Part shown: positions 9,723 through 21,544 of the stretch, one piece after another
Layout of the letters: each line of letters begins with the position of its first letter
Position numbering within the stretch: the stretch's first letter is position 1
Assembly (NCBI GenBank): GCA_009667805.1
Contig: CM019063.1
Span: 413,454,626-413,518,625 of the forward strand
Source of the DNA: Leptobrachium leishanense
Lineage: Eukaryota > Chordata > Amphibia > Anura > Megophryidae
Length of the DNA: 64,000 nucleotides
Reading direction: 5' to 3'
Translations under genes and position numbers: made by a program
Notes under the pieces: generated by a model
The model's database searches: none
Told to the model about the DNA's origin: nothing
Seen by the model: the letters and a program-made list of their open reading frames with translations, nothing else

Positions 9723-10782
9723 TTAAAATAGGGTATGTTACACTGCCAGTATGGACACTGTGAGAAGCGGGTTATATTTAGTATAGTGTATTTTACAGTA
9801 GAGACATTATGAATTGCTGCTTTTAATGTAAAAGTGCGTTTTACTGTACAAACATTACAGGCTACATATACACTAATACACAAACAGCCTTTTGATTTTT
9901 AAATTATCAAATTTTAATATCAATCCTTACATAACATGCAATTGTTTTATTAATTGAGAGTTGAATTATTATTTATTTGTATTGCACCAATATATTCTGC
10001 AGTGCAGGACAGGGGTTATAGGAGAATTAAATATTCACTAAAATTAACAAGTGTGCTAATGTTGTAACAGCAAAGCAAGTGTAATATTTGTAGCTATAAT
10101 TTGTTAAATATTAACCAACCCAAATAACTTCTATATTATGCCGTCTAGCTTGCTTTACCTCAAAGACATATTTCATAGTACCGACAGTACAGACTAAGCT
10201 AGTTTCTATCTGAAAACCTTTAGGATAATCAAATAGATATGGTTCTTATAGTAAATGTTTATTTTGAGCAATTTCTGCACATAATAGAATTTTAAACAAT
10301 TTCAGAAGCATGTGAAATGAGGCTAATATGACACTTACAGCTATGGATAGTTACACAAACCATTTAGGTTGAAGCAATGACAACTTTAGCAACAGAAAGC
10401 TTTTCAAACTTGGTGCAGATCCAACTTTCAAGCTACCTTGTAAACTTTCAATGTAACACCCAAAAGTCATTGGTTCTCTTAAGAACTTGATGAATTGTGA
10501 GTATTTTCTATCAAGAGACTAATATGTTATAGCTGGAGTTGCAAAACTATGTTTAAATTTCTTGACCCCAGCCTACAGCACAGTCAAAAACAGGATGTCC
10601 ATCATTCCTCCAAGGATTTTACAAGCTTGGCATATTGGGTAGCACTTTGCCAAAATATTTAAAACATGTTTCAGATGTCAAGTAACTCGTATTGAAATGT
10701 AAGTTACTTATATAGGTATTTATATAGTAGCCTTGTTTTATGTTTTTTTTTGTCAATGTTAAACAAGGTACTGGTACTGAGC

Positions 10783-10814
10783 TTGAGAAACGCTGTTGCA
10801 TCAGCCGAAATGTT
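10783..10814 (+). ncRNA. Degenerate hammerhead-like PLE remnant
   Basis: TTGAGAA, a CGCTG...CAGC hairpin, then CCGAAATGTTG, followed closely by CAATAAA. Same layout as the PLE motif at 4837 but the core CUGANGA is lost, so probably inactive. Confidence 0.3.
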
Positions 10815-11146
10815 GCTGCTAGCCCAATAAACTGGTCTTCTTGCAGAGTGGAGTGTTGGGTTCCTTCATCTTTTATTAATTTTCAGGTGTTTTGTTTCCT
10901 GGAGCATCAGTCTAACTATGAACTGGTTAAACCTGTGAGTGTACTGTAACAGATCTCAGCAGCACTCCAATTGGTTGTGTCTGCCGTTGTGCTGACCCTC
11001 TACCCTGGAGTCCTGACACAAAATTTCTGCATTTGTTCTGTCAAACACTCCCCTCTCTCAAAGTTGGTCAAGGGTTATGTCCACACATTATTCATGTTAA
11101 CCCTTTAAAACCATAAACAATAGGCACTGGCTATTGCGGTTGTCTC

Positions 11147-11184
11147 CCGATGAAGCCGTGCTAGTACAGTGGTGAAAAGCGTAG
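11147..11184 (+). ncRNA. Degenerate hammerhead-like PLE remnant
   Basis: CCGATGA, an imperfect hairpin (GCCGTGCTAGTACAGTGG), then TGAAAAGCGTAG. Resembles a decayed CUGAUGA/GAAA arrangement; unlikely to be active. Confidence 0.28.
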
Positions 11185-12411
11185 ATGCAAGGTTTTTAAC
11201 AGTCTGTAACGTTTGCCTTGCTTAACTGGTTGATTATGCCTTTAGAGGTTGTTGCCGCTACTCATTGAGTTGTGTAAGGTCTTGGCAGTATTCTGGCTGT
11301 GGACCATCCACCTTGGGTTATTTATACCCTGAATCCTATATAGGAACACGCTTATGGGCTCCATCTGTATGGTTAAGTGATTGAATTGCTCACAGATCGG
11401 CAATCACTCAATGTGGGCGTATATCTTACTGTAGGTGATATTTATATGTGGCAATTTTGCATCAATGAAGATTCCTATTTCCACCTACACACAGTGGCTG
11501 TTATTACATTTTGCATGTTTTTGTTGTTCTAACTAATTTTGTCTGTGTGCCAATCGGCAGTGATTAATAAAGTTCTTTTTTCTTAACTCCGGACCAGATG
11601 ATTGTAACATTTGTTGCTTTATTACCTTTTTACTTTTACTAGCCATCCATCTGTGTGTCTCTTTACCTTTATATTACGTCCCACTTTATCGGCTGATATA
11701 CCTTTTAAAATTACAAATGGAGTAGACGGAGTCATGTATATTTAGCAGTTAATAACCACATATAATTGCTCCAGGGGATTCAACTGTGTTGCATAGTCTC
11801 TGAGTGATCAGATATAACTCTGCCAGAATACCAGAAATTGCTTTGTTTTTGGATGTTAAGTGCATTTTGGCTTCTGTACAATTGTGCTTGTGTTACTTAG
11901 TCATGGTGGCCGCATGGTCAGTGGCCATTTTAGTGGTCACTGAGCACATGACTGGCGACCATCATGTGACTGAGTCACATGGTCTGCAGCTATTTTGGAA
12001 GTGATACAGCAGTAATTGTACAACCTTCTGCGCAAATAATTTAGGCAACTAAAATAAAAGTAATATCGCACAGGATTATCACCTGAAGCTATAGTGAACC
12101 AAAGCAGTGTCCATTGAAAACCATGTCCCTTATTTGTGAGGCACGTGGTAAAAGTGTTCCTCTTCCTGTCACTAAAAGATGTTCTATTGGAATTTATGCT
12201 CAGGCAATAACTTGGGTTTATAAAAGCTTGATTTTATGTTGTTATTTTGTGATTTTATCTCTATTGAAATAAAACATATTTTAAATGAAGAAGAGCAGTG
12301 CTGGTTTTGGATCCATCAAAGAAGGCCTTTTTAGAGTTGTGCTTACTTAATCAACTTGAAGGCAATTAGAACAGAGCCATGGTTAGGTTCCTAAAAAGTG
12401 TAAGCACATGT

Positions 12412-13353
12412 AGCGCTCACTCCCGGAGGAGCCGCTGAATTTAAACCTCGGGTCAGTCTCCCCGCACTAGGGAATAAATATACACCAGCACTGTTGTGGA
12501 TTTTATAAGTTATATAGTTTACTGATCTCAAATAAACTGGCATATATAGAGCAGCGCGGTATACATATATATTTACAGAAGTTCGTAATGCGAGAAACGC
12601 GCAGCGGAAAAGAAAAAGGAATTTTAACCCCTTCGTTGCTGAAATGTGAGTCCCGTACAGGTTGTGTCCCAAGAAGGTGTACGTGTATGTGTGTGTTGGT
12701 ACCCGAGTACTAGATTCAACTGGCCAGTGAATGATTTCAATGTGTCTTCGACTAGTCACGTTGGGGCCCTGTAGGTTTAGACAAACTGCAGCGTGCTTTA
12801 TTATTTTTACTGTGGCCGGGAAGGCCTCTCACCCATCCGCCAGATACTCTGCGCTCTGCTCGACCCAGGACGTCTTTCCGCTCGACTTGACTGGGACTCT
12901 GTGCCACCAGATCCGCTTGTCTTGCTTGTCTGTTTCTGCCACAAGATGCTCAGCTCACCGCCTGCTCTCCCATTAGATCATCACGGTCTCCTAACTCTGG
13001 GTCCTTCTGCAGCTCTGTATCTGTATAAACTTCTCACCGATAGGTTACTAGGTCTCCGGCAAGTGATTTGGGCCGATCTCCAGCTCTGCAAGGCAGCACC
13101 TGCGCTCCGCCCAGGTCACAATCGCTCCTCGTCTCAAGTGTGGCTTGCTCTATTCACCCCTTGGCGCGCACTGGCTCTCCTCTGCACGAGGTTGCGGATG
13201 TCTCTCGGTTCTCCCCACCCACTTCCTGTCCCTGCCACAAAGCATGCTGGAAAACGTAGTCCGAAATTGTCCAGTATTGGTTTAAATTGCGTTCGTCTCC
13301 CCCCTGGTGGCCAGAAATGAGTAATTACAGCGGCAGGATTTAAACCAGCGCTA
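12412..13353. mobile_element. ~0.95-kb insertion with GTAGCGCT inverted ends
   Basis: Begins GTAGCGCT and ends AGCGCTAC. The flanking 8-mers AAGCACAT and ACACACAT agree at 6 of 8 positions, which would fit an old hAT-type target duplication. Just inside the ends, GGAGGAGCCGCTGAATTTAAA and ATTTAAACCAGC also look partly symmetrical. The GC-rich interior has no convincing protein; the 175-aa frame at 12793 shows no family resemblance. Confidence 0.4.
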
Positions 13354-13356
13354 CAC

Positions 13357-15378
13357 ACACATTTGGCTAATTCTGACTATCTACATCTTCATATTTTGGG
13401 AGGCTGACGGGGTGCCCTTAAACTGCCCATAGCTGAAATAGTGGAGCCAGGCACAGCTCCGAAGTGTGAGTGGGCATTTCACTGCACTGTGACTGTACTT
13501 AAATGACAATACTCTGGGTAAATTGTACCACACTCTTTAATTGAGGGAAAACATGAGTACGTTGTGCCAATTTTTTGGTTAATCCGAATTGACCATGTCT
13601 TCAAGGGAGGGCACGTTTTGGGCCAATAGTGACACCCGTTACATACTTCAATTGTTTTTTCTCTGATCGCTCACCGTTGACTTTTTCTATGTATAAAGCT
13701 TGTTTACACAATACTATATATTGGACACAGAATAAAAGAAAACAATCTGCATATGGAAGCTTGTTTGAAACCATCATCACAAATGTATTCATAAACAAGT
13801 CTTTGTACCAAGATCTATATTCATAACCATATGAAATATAAACTAATATTTAATCAACAAGTACATATTGAAATTGAACATCAAGACAGTTTATAAACCA
13901 CTAAAATCTCATCTCTGAGACAGAAATGATTCCTGAAAGGGTTAGCCATGATAATGAACCTCTGGCATGATTAAATGTAATGGTCTGTGCATTTCATACT
14001 TTTGAATATCAGACTCCTACCAGATATATTTCATTGATTTTTAACCTTACATATTGGCCTCTGTTTGTAGAAGAAAGTTTTACAAAAGACGATCCTAAAA
14101 CCTAAAAACAGAAAGGGACACAGCCCAGATCACAGTTTTTAAAAACACTACGCACTGTGTTTCAGTATTCGAAATATGGAATACATACAACACCAGTTGT
14201 AGTGTCCTCTGTGTGTTCCTTCAAAGCACACGGAAACAAGCGTGCAACCTGGTCATATAGCTACAGTATTTTTTTTCTGGTCCAATTATAAAGAATTTAC
14301 ACAATTGAATACCAAAGATTTCATTTATAGAAGCCATTTATCTGTTTCTTATTCTGTGTTATATACCCTTGTCAGAAGTGCAAATATACTAAAAATGCAA
14401 AAGACATTTGTTTCCCAAATGTTTAGAGACAGATTAAAGGTTTGGTCATCAGCTACCATATACTGTATTCTCCTAGGAAATCTGAATCGAAAATATGCAG
14501 AAATCCAACAGGGGCAGAAATCTATTGGAGCCAGATATTATAAATGGTTTATAAAATTCACTAAAATACATTGTAAAAATAGAATTATATCTGAAAGCCT
14601 GATTTAATAATATTTACAGCATTTTCTTCTCAGCAGATGTCAAACATTCTAATGCCGCATGTCTCCTGAATATTGCCAAATATACTTATGCGTTTAGTTG
14701 TATATTCACATCTGGTTTACCTTCCAGTTACATGTTGGAAAATAATAACATACATAAAGAAATTATAAACTCAAAGAAATCCATTTATGCATCTGTCTAT
14801 AATCGTGTTGACTTTGATTTGTATTTTCACTGAAACATGTGGTCCGCAAGAGCATGCTGCTTTGGTTATATGAATATGTTATGCAATGGGCCACTAGAGT
14901 ATTAAATATTAATTTGATGAGTTGATATTAAAATACATTCCTTTAAATGCAAATCTGTGTTATGGTGGGAGTAGGGCCAGAGCTACCATTATGTGAATAA
15001 AGCATTGACCTTGGGCACAGGTAGAAAAGTGGACAAAGGGCTCTCAATCGGAAGGAGAGCACATGGTAATGCTCTGCTAATGTTTCTGCTCCCATGAGTA
15101 ATCTGATTGTTTAAATATTAATAGTGCAAAACATCAATTGTGGAGAGTTTTAAATCAAAGGATTTTGGTGGAAGGTAATGCAAGCTACCATAGAGGTGCA
15201 ATCCACAGAGGAACGCAGTGTGCTTCTCTATGGTAAAGAGAAAGTTGAAATTGATCATGACCACCAAAAACAAGCAGGCAGAAAGCAAGATGCACTCCAC
15301 AGTGGAACCCGGACCCCTGCATGAAATAAATTTGGTTAACAATTACATAGCAGGAGACACATTAAGAAAAGAAAAAGT
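13357..15378. other. Apparently unique AT-rich spacer
   Basis: No gene, repeat or RNA recognised. The 121-aa open frame at 14242-14607 has no recognisable motifs and sits in AT-rich sequence; I treat it as chance. Confidence 0.45.
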
Positions 15379-15667
15379 GTACGTGTCAGGGTTCGCACCG
15401 AGCCCTGCAGACAGCCAGATGAGGGCACCTCTTCAGAGACCCTACTTGCATTGTAACCACCTTCTCTGTTCAGTTATCTGCAGAAATTATCCTTGCTTCA
15501 GCTTTTCTACTAGGTCCTGGTGCTTCCCTAGAGTCTGCAGAGAGCATCATTCCTGGGCTTCCACCTGAGATCTATGAATTAATCAACAGACCCACTTGTT
15601 GGTACTTCTCTGGCTATTTAATGCAGGCTCCCTCAGGATTCAGTACTCTGTTGTCTGTGTACACTGA

Positions 15668-15797
15668 GGGCAGTATTACATAGTTGGTGCTAACTTAACC
15701 AGAGCTGTTGTTAATTTAACAGCTCCATAGGCTATAATGGCTCTGGTAAGTTTACAACAGCTCTGGTTAAGTTAGCACCAGCTTTGAAATATAGCCC
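15668..15797. mobile_element. Fold-back MITE (GGGC..TATTACA family), copy 1
   Basis: 130-bp imperfect palindrome with arms that include GTTGGTGCTAACTTAACCAG. A 3-bp TGA flanks both ends (ACTGA|GGGC and GCCC|TGAG). Inserted in the LTR at 15384. Further copies at 51988, 60758, 63721 and a half copy at 37191. Confidence 0.85.
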
Positions 15798-15996
15798 TGA
15801 GTGTGTGGTGACTTACCAGCCTGGATTTGCTTTTGCTGTTCTGGACTGCATATCAGGTCCTGTTCTGCTGGCTCCGACCTCTGCACCATCTGACTACGTC
15901 CGTGGATTACCCTTACTCTATACCATGTACCCGGACCTGCACCCATGCCTACTGCCACAACACAGAGGCCAGCACCCTCCTTGTTATTCTGTTTAA

Positions 15997-17218
15997 CCCC
16001 TTCGCTGCTAAGGACGCGCTCAGCGCGTCCAACCGCATGTCACGTTCCATGCGGTGGACGCGCTGAGCGCGTCCTCTCTTTGGGGTCAGCGTTCGGCCGG
16101 GTTCCGGCTGATCGCTGGCCCCCCCGGTGCGGGCTAGCGTTCGGCCGGGTTCCGGCCGATCGCTGGCCCCCCCGGTGCGGGCTGACATCCTCGATGTCAG
16201 CCCATCATCCGGAACCGCCGCCGGAGTAATTAGGTGTCATCGCGGTGGCGCGATGACACCTAATTCAGGCGCCCCCCCGCATGTGCGGAGGAGGCGCCTG
16301 AAAGGGAGGGGGGGAGGTCCTTCGGACCTCTCTCCCTCCTGATCGGCGGCGTGCAGGGGGTTAACCCAGGCACCGTTTGGAAGGGCACAGCCTGCCCTTC
16401 CAAATGGTACCTGGCATTAACCCCTGGGGAGCCGGATTACGAATCGGCGCTGAAAAGCGCCGGTTCGTGATCCTTTCCCGGAGCTGGCCGACATCTTGGA
16501 TGTCGGCCAAGCCTCCGGGAACTCCCCCTGAGGACTGGCGTCATCGTGCATAGCACGATGATGCTAGTCCTGGACTTAACCCCTAGCTGCCACCAATGGT
16601 GGAGATAGGAGGTTCCAATGAACCCCCTATCTTCCGATCCGTGGCAGCTAGGGGTTAAAGTTTGGTACTGTTGGATCGGCCAGAGCATGGCCGTTCCAAC
16701 GATACCAAACACTACTGTGAAAAAGTTTGTAAAAAAAAATAAAAAATATTTTTTTGGTTTGTTAATGCAGCAATATTGTTCCCATTTCAATTATAATGCG
16801 AACAATGATGCTGCACTAACGATTTTTGTATGCGGTGCGTTTGTTAAAAATCGTGTAATTTTCCCCAAAAAAAAATGTAACGAGACCCCATCTCTAATTT
16901 TTTTAACAAGCACACCCCATACAAAATATAACCGCAACTGCTCGCATGTTAAAATGAGAAAAAAAAACACTTTACACGTTGTAAATTGTTGAAAATTCAT
17001 ATTTTATTGCATTTTTTGTTATAATATACAGGCAGGTCATGACGTATAAATATAATAATGACATATTATGAATCTGCCGAGTCTGACGGAAAGAACGATA
17101 TATAATATGTCTGGGTCATAAACTAAAATAAGCCTTCAAAACACGTTTAAACATGATGAGCAAAACCGGTAAAAATGACCTCAGCACAGAGGCGGGAAAA
17201 GCCTTAGCAGCGAAAGGG
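15997..17218 (+). mobile_element. 1.2-kb hairpin-chain TTAA element, copy 1
   Basis: Flanked by TTAA on both sides (15993-15996, 17219-17222); inverted ends CCCCTTCGCTGCTAAGG and its complement. The TTAA target and CCC start fit piggyBac-like non-autonomous elements. The first ~700 bp is a run of hairpins, including GACGCGCTCAGCGCGTC, GCTGACATCCTCGATGTCAGC (split around the loop), TAGGTGTCATCGCG/CGCGATGACACCTA, GAGGTCCTTCGGACCTC, a palindromic TTTGGAAGGGCA/TGCCCTTCCAAA and GGCCGACATCTTGGATGTCGGCC. The rest is AT-rich. No transposase is encoded. It is inserted in the LTR at 15384. Confidence 0.88.
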
Positions 17219-17490
17219 TTAATGAGGTTCTGCAAGGTTGTGAACTAAGTCCCTGACAGTACTTAAGTGTAGGTTCCCATTTGAAATGTGGAATTCATGG
17301 AAATGAAGCTAATTGCTATGCTTACAACTTTTTGCACCTGTGTTGATTCCAATTAACTATGGGACTTTGAAGATATAAACACTTATCACTTCTTCTTTAC
17401 TAGCCAACTGAGGAAGTCAAAGATATGTGGTGAACGCTTCTTGGCAAATCTGGACTTTAAAATTATATGCATGGTTTGTTTTTATTGTAA

Positions 17491-17956
17491 CCCCTTCACT
17501 ACCGTGATCATATATTCACAATCAGCAGCAGCAGACACAACAGCCCAAGATCATAACAAGATCTGCAGCTATGCTGTATGATTGTAAATGAAAAATCATT
17601 TGTTGAAAACAAATTTGGTTTGCTTTTGGGCTCCAGAAGGTTTTTCCAAAGTGTCAGGCCATTGTGCATAATGCCCAAGGTGCTAAAACTGTTTAAAATC
17701 AGCAAAAATTGGCTACGGAATCCCCTAATATATTGAGCTTTCCGTAGCTGATGCACGGAACCACGAGCTGCAGTTCTAACTTCAGTAACTCCATTTGGCC
17801 AGTAGATGGAGACATCTGCAAGCCAAATCGGTTAATATAGTAAGAAATACATTGGGAATATTATAAAATATTTCTTACTGCATAATTAATAAAAAAAACA
17901 AAAACCCACTGGTTCCTGGCAGTAGATTTTTAGAACATCACTTGGTAGTGAAGGGG
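17491..17956. mobile_element. 466-bp TTAA-type MITE with CCCCTTCACTACC ends
   Basis: Starts CCCCTTCACTACCGTGA after GTAA (a mutated TTAA) and ends TCACTTGGTAGTGAAGGGG before TTAA. Inverted ends match over about 13 bp. The interior differs from the 1.2-kb family but shares target and terminal style. Confidence 0.75.
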
Positions 17957-17963
17957 TTAATAA

Positions 17964-18569
17964 AGTAAGCTTTAATATCCGCTTAAGGAAGAATTTTAAA
18001 ATACACTGGCATCCATGTACTGTATATCTACGGTGTTGGGGGCTTTACTGTATGTAGGTTGTTTCCCAAGAACGACTTTGGTGCTATCAAACAGGCCCTT
18101 TTGTGCCTCATTTTTACATGAGCACAACTTTGAAAATGCTCTGTCTACCTAACCTTCTTTGATTTGCACTTGTATATGTGATTTCTTTTGTGAGTGACAT
18201 CGCCTGTAATCCATTGAAAACTACAATTCCTCCAGTAATATACATCACTTCTCAGGAATTTAGAGAAAAGTGTGGTGTGTGCCTTTAAAAACCCCACGGA
18301 CAATAGTAATGAAAGTCCTAAAAGGCTGATCCCTGATTGTGTATAATGGTAAATCAGGTAATTCCAATAATAATAATAAGGTTTTTCGGTTGAATTTCCA
18401 ATGAATTATAAAATTGTGTGTTTGTTCCTATTTTAATGCCTTTCTTGAATTATGATATTTATACTAATATAGTTTGTATATAAGCAGCACTTACATAATT
18501 TCAATATATTTCATATACCATAATAGTCAGATGCGTAAATTAAGAGCATGTTTATTTTGTGAAACTGAC
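17964..18569. other. Spacer, no gene seen
   Basis: AT-rich sequence without recognisable repeats, coding capacity or RNA genes. Confidence 0.45.
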
Positions 18570-19466
18570 AGGGTTATTCAAAGAGAATCGAAAAGTCACC
18601 GCACGTTCGGTGACTTTTGGTTCTTTTCAATTCGGTGCGATTCGGCGATCCCATTTCGACGACCCTGCGGTGTATTCAGCAAGCACCACAGGGCCGTCGT
18701 AGTGCAGGGAAAACCGACGAAAATTCAACGCAAAACCCAGCGAACACTCACCGAAACCTGCAAAAACATCTGGATTAACCTCGCTGAACATGCCAGAGAA
18801 ACCCGAACAGTCGCCAATCACAGCGCAGAGCAGCCGCCGGAAAAAGCCGACACCGCAGACGAATGGAGTGAAAAAAAAAAAACAGCACACTTGAATGTTT
18901 GAAAAGTGAACCACTGTTTGCAAAGAAATTACAGAATGAAAATGACAGAAATTTACATATAAGATCCAATGAATGATAATAAAAAGGGCTGGTACAGAAA
19001 AAAGAAAAAAACAATTTAAAAGAAAAAACAGAAAAAAAGGTTTCGCTAAAAAATCCAAAAAAATGCTTAAAAGATCCTAAAAAATGTAAAAATAAAGAGA
19101 CATTTTACTGCAGAATATTATAATAAACGGTTTATTAGATATTGAATTAAAACGGAAATATTTTTAACATTGAAGCTTATGGGATTCGCCTGAATAAACC
19201 TCACGAATGAAACCACCGAACAGCAGGGCAATTCGGCAACTTTTCACTGCTGGTTTTTGTTCTCTGAATAGACGAAGCATTGCTTCTCTATGGGGATTTC
19301 ACTGCCCTCGAACAGGCAACGAACAGGCACCGCATGTGCAGGCAATTCGCCAACATTTTCCGAACTGCCTGCTCTCTGGATAGCCGAATGGCCAGGAAAG
19401 GTAACCGTACGCTGAATTTTAGCGTTCGATTACCTTTCGGCCCCTCGGAGCTCTTTGAATAACCCT
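18570..19466. mobile_element. Long palindromic MITE (AGGGTTATTC ends), copy L1
   Basis: About 0.9 kb with ends CAGGGTTATTCAAAGAG and CTCTTTGAATAACCCTG. Further inside, arms such as CGAAAAGTCACCG and CATTGCTTCTC recur as inverted or local hairpins. Related copies lie at 49691-50564 and 55317-56202. It shares its ends, but not its interior, with the six ~180-bp copies at 26361, 47338, 48546, 49235, 58322 and 63514. TA is usually found 0-1 bp outside the ends, suggesting a mariner-like target. Confidence 0.75.
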
Positions 19467-20087
19467 GATAGAAAAAAAAATACCATTTCATGTAGAGAAT
19501 GGACAGAACATTGTATCATATTTGCTGTTTAGTCTTCATAGCTGTTCTCATAAAACCCTGCATACATATATCATATAAGCAGCTCTTTTTACCTTGGAAA
19601 ACTGAAATGCTAAGTGGACCCTCCTGGAAATCAAATCTGCAATCCTAAAAATTGTGAGTGGGTGATACAACACCTGGAAGCATAACCATTGACCTATAAC
19701 AAACGAGAAATCCAGGTCTTCAGTATCATGTATAACATATTACTATATCATTGTTAAATAAAAAGTATATATTTGGAAACATTTTTATATTTCATCTAGA
19801 TAATTATCAAATATAGAAATACACAATGGGCAGAAAATATTTTGCCCAAAATTCAAACTTCGTCATATAGATTTCATATGAATAAATGGAAATCCTGATA
19901 AATGTACTAAGGAGACTGAACTGTCATCACAGCCGTCATGGTCACATTCCCATTCTGTGTACACCTGTATCTAATCTTTAAGAATAGCTAGGTTGTGGTG
20001 AGACATGATTAAAATTCTTCCTGTAACGTTATGAACTACCTGGAAATGTTATAGCTCCTGTAATTGTAAAGATGTTGTTTATGTGTC
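19467..20087. other. Spacer, no gene seen
   Basis: AT-rich, no recognisable feature. Confidence 0.45.
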
Positions 20088-20342
20088 TGTCAGGATCCCA
20101 TCGCTGACTGTACCGTGCCTGCATTATGTTTCCAGACAGCACATGAAAGGTGCTGCCCATGCTCAACACCAGTATCCAGACTGGTAACAGTTAATCACAG
20201 TACACACGCACCACACCCAGGCTCCAGAAGCGTAACTAGAAACCTCAGAGCCCAGGTGCGGGAATGAATCCATGACGGGCCCCCCACCACCCTACACAAA
20301 AACATATCCCCCCCCCCCCACCATCATGCACTGGACCCCTCC

Positions 20343-20600
20343 AGGTCCACAATCAGAGCCGTAGCTAGCTCCTTTTGCACCCGAGGCAAGAATAGAAAAT
20401 TGTGGCCCCAGCACAATATTTTTAGAGGTTATTTAGAGGAAAATAGGTAATAAATAACAAGAAAATTAATAATACTATCTAACGTTAGTCCCCCCTGTGT
20501 TAGTCAGCAGAGGCGGCTCCAGATTTGGTGAGGCCTTAAGTGAAGCTCAGTTCTTAGGCCCCACAGGGCAAGAGACCAAGCTATTCACATATGTTTTAGA
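20343..20600. other. Stacked hAT-like left ends
   Basis: Two further CAG-starting segments, CAGAGCCGTAGCTAG (20343) and CAGAGGCGGCTCCAG (20507), follow the end at 20225. They look like ends of related dispersed elements. Right-hand partners were not found, so boundaries are open. Confidence 0.3.
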
Positions 20601-20627
20601 GGACCGTGTGTGTATGAACGTATCAGA

Positions 20628-20709
20628 GCACCACAGCAATAAAACTCACAGTAATGTGCGGTGTGTATGAGCGTATCACAGAGCTCTGCAGCAATAAAAC
20701 TCACAGTAA
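20628..20709 (-). repeat. 55-bp minisatellite, segment left of the Harbinger MITE
   Basis: Reverse orientation of the 5995-6345 unit (GCAATAAAACTCACAGTAAT and neighbours). Continues at 20989-21170 after the 279-bp insertion. Confidence 0.8.
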
Positions 20710-20988
20710 GGCCCCGTTCACACTGTGCGATTTGAAAGTCACGCGATTTTCATATTCGCGACATGGTGCGATCATGGTGTGATAATGTCGCGCAACATCG
20801 CTGTTTTGTGCGATATTTGGAAGCACCACCAATACAAATTGCAAAATCGCAGATAGCAAATCACAAAAAAAGGGTCATGTACCAGCGACATGCTTCTGCG
20901 ACGCGCGACATGAAATGCATTGGAGAAGCTACATAGTGCGACGTTGCGGCAAAATCCGCGCGATAAATCGCACAGTGTGAACGGGGCC
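20710..20988. mobile_element. 279-bp Harbinger-type MITE
   Basis: Inverted ends GGCCCCGTTCACACTGTGCG with a perfect complement at the right. TAA is duplicated on both sides (20707-20709, 20989-20991). The surrounding tandem array shows the empty site as CACAGTAATGTG, so the 3-bp duplication is directly visible. TWA targets with GGSCC-type ends fit PIF/Harbinger. The interior is CG-rich with GCGCGACA-type stems. Confidence 0.85.
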
Positions 20989-21170
20989 TAATGTGTGGTG
21001 TGTATGAGCGTATCACAGAGCTCCACAGCAATAAAACTCACAGTAATGTGCAGTGTGTATGAGCATATCACAGAATCCACAGCAATAAAACTCACAGTAA
21101 TATGCAGTGTGTATGAGCATATCACAGAGCTCTACAACAATAAAACTCACAGTAATGTGTATCGATTGGG
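20989..21170 (-). repeat. 55-bp minisatellite, segment right of the Harbinger MITE
   Basis: About three more units, reverse orientation, containing ACAGCAATAAAACTCACAGT. Confidence 0.8.
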
Positions 21171-21260
21171 TAGTGAACATGAGAGCGTTGTGGATTGGGT
21201 AGTGAACATGAGAGTGTTGTGTTTTATTCAATGAGAGGATCATTATTATATGTATATTAA

Positions 21261-21500
21261 CCTCCCTGGCAGTAACCACGAGTGTGGCTCGGGGTTAATT
21301 TTCAGTACCAAAAGTAGTAATCCAGAGCCACACTCGGGATTGTACATTCCTTGTCCCTGCGTTCCCTCGATGTCCTCCCGCTGTGTCCCCCAGTCGATTG
21401 CAGCACACTGCTTCCGGGTCCCCTTCCCTGCATGGCTCGTGATGCTGGGGGGGGGGGGGACCATGTCGGGAGAAGCAGAAAAAAAAATCCTATTTAAAAG
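21261..21500. mobile_element. Partial TTAA-type element (CCTCCCTGGC end)
   Basis: TTAA at 21257-21260 is followed by CCTCCCTGGCAGTAA, and an internal hairpin GAGTGTGGCTC/GAGCCACACTC follows. The right end was not found; it fades into the G-rich minisatellite. Confidence 0.5.
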
Positions 21501-21544
21501 AAATTATTGATTTGACATAAAATCGGAGAGGGGAGCTGGTAGGT

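Larger units (their letters stand above)
9723..12400. other. Mostly unique AT-rich spacer with two ribozyme-like remnants
   Basis: No coding region. Two short hammerhead-like relics are described separately, at 10783-10814 and 11147-11184. The rest shows no repeats that I recognise. Confidence 0.45.
15384..17258 (+). mobile_element. Solo LTR interrupted by two later insertions
   Basis: The ends are TGTCAGGG and CCCTGACA, i.e. TG...CA with an inverted terminus. The flanking 5-mers are GTACG (15379-15383) and GTACT (17259-17263), a 4/5 match expected for an LTR target duplication. Removing the fold-back element at 15668-15797 and the TTAA element at 15997-17218 leaves about 530 bp, a reasonable LTR length, with a TATA-like CTATTTAATG. 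No internal retroviral or gypsy genes remain, so this is a recombination product. The superfamily cannot be told. Confidence 0.6.

Noticed and set aside
12793..13320. 175-aa plus-strand frame
   Set aside because: Lies in a GC-rich repeat-like insertion with overlapping frames on both strands; no recognisable motif.
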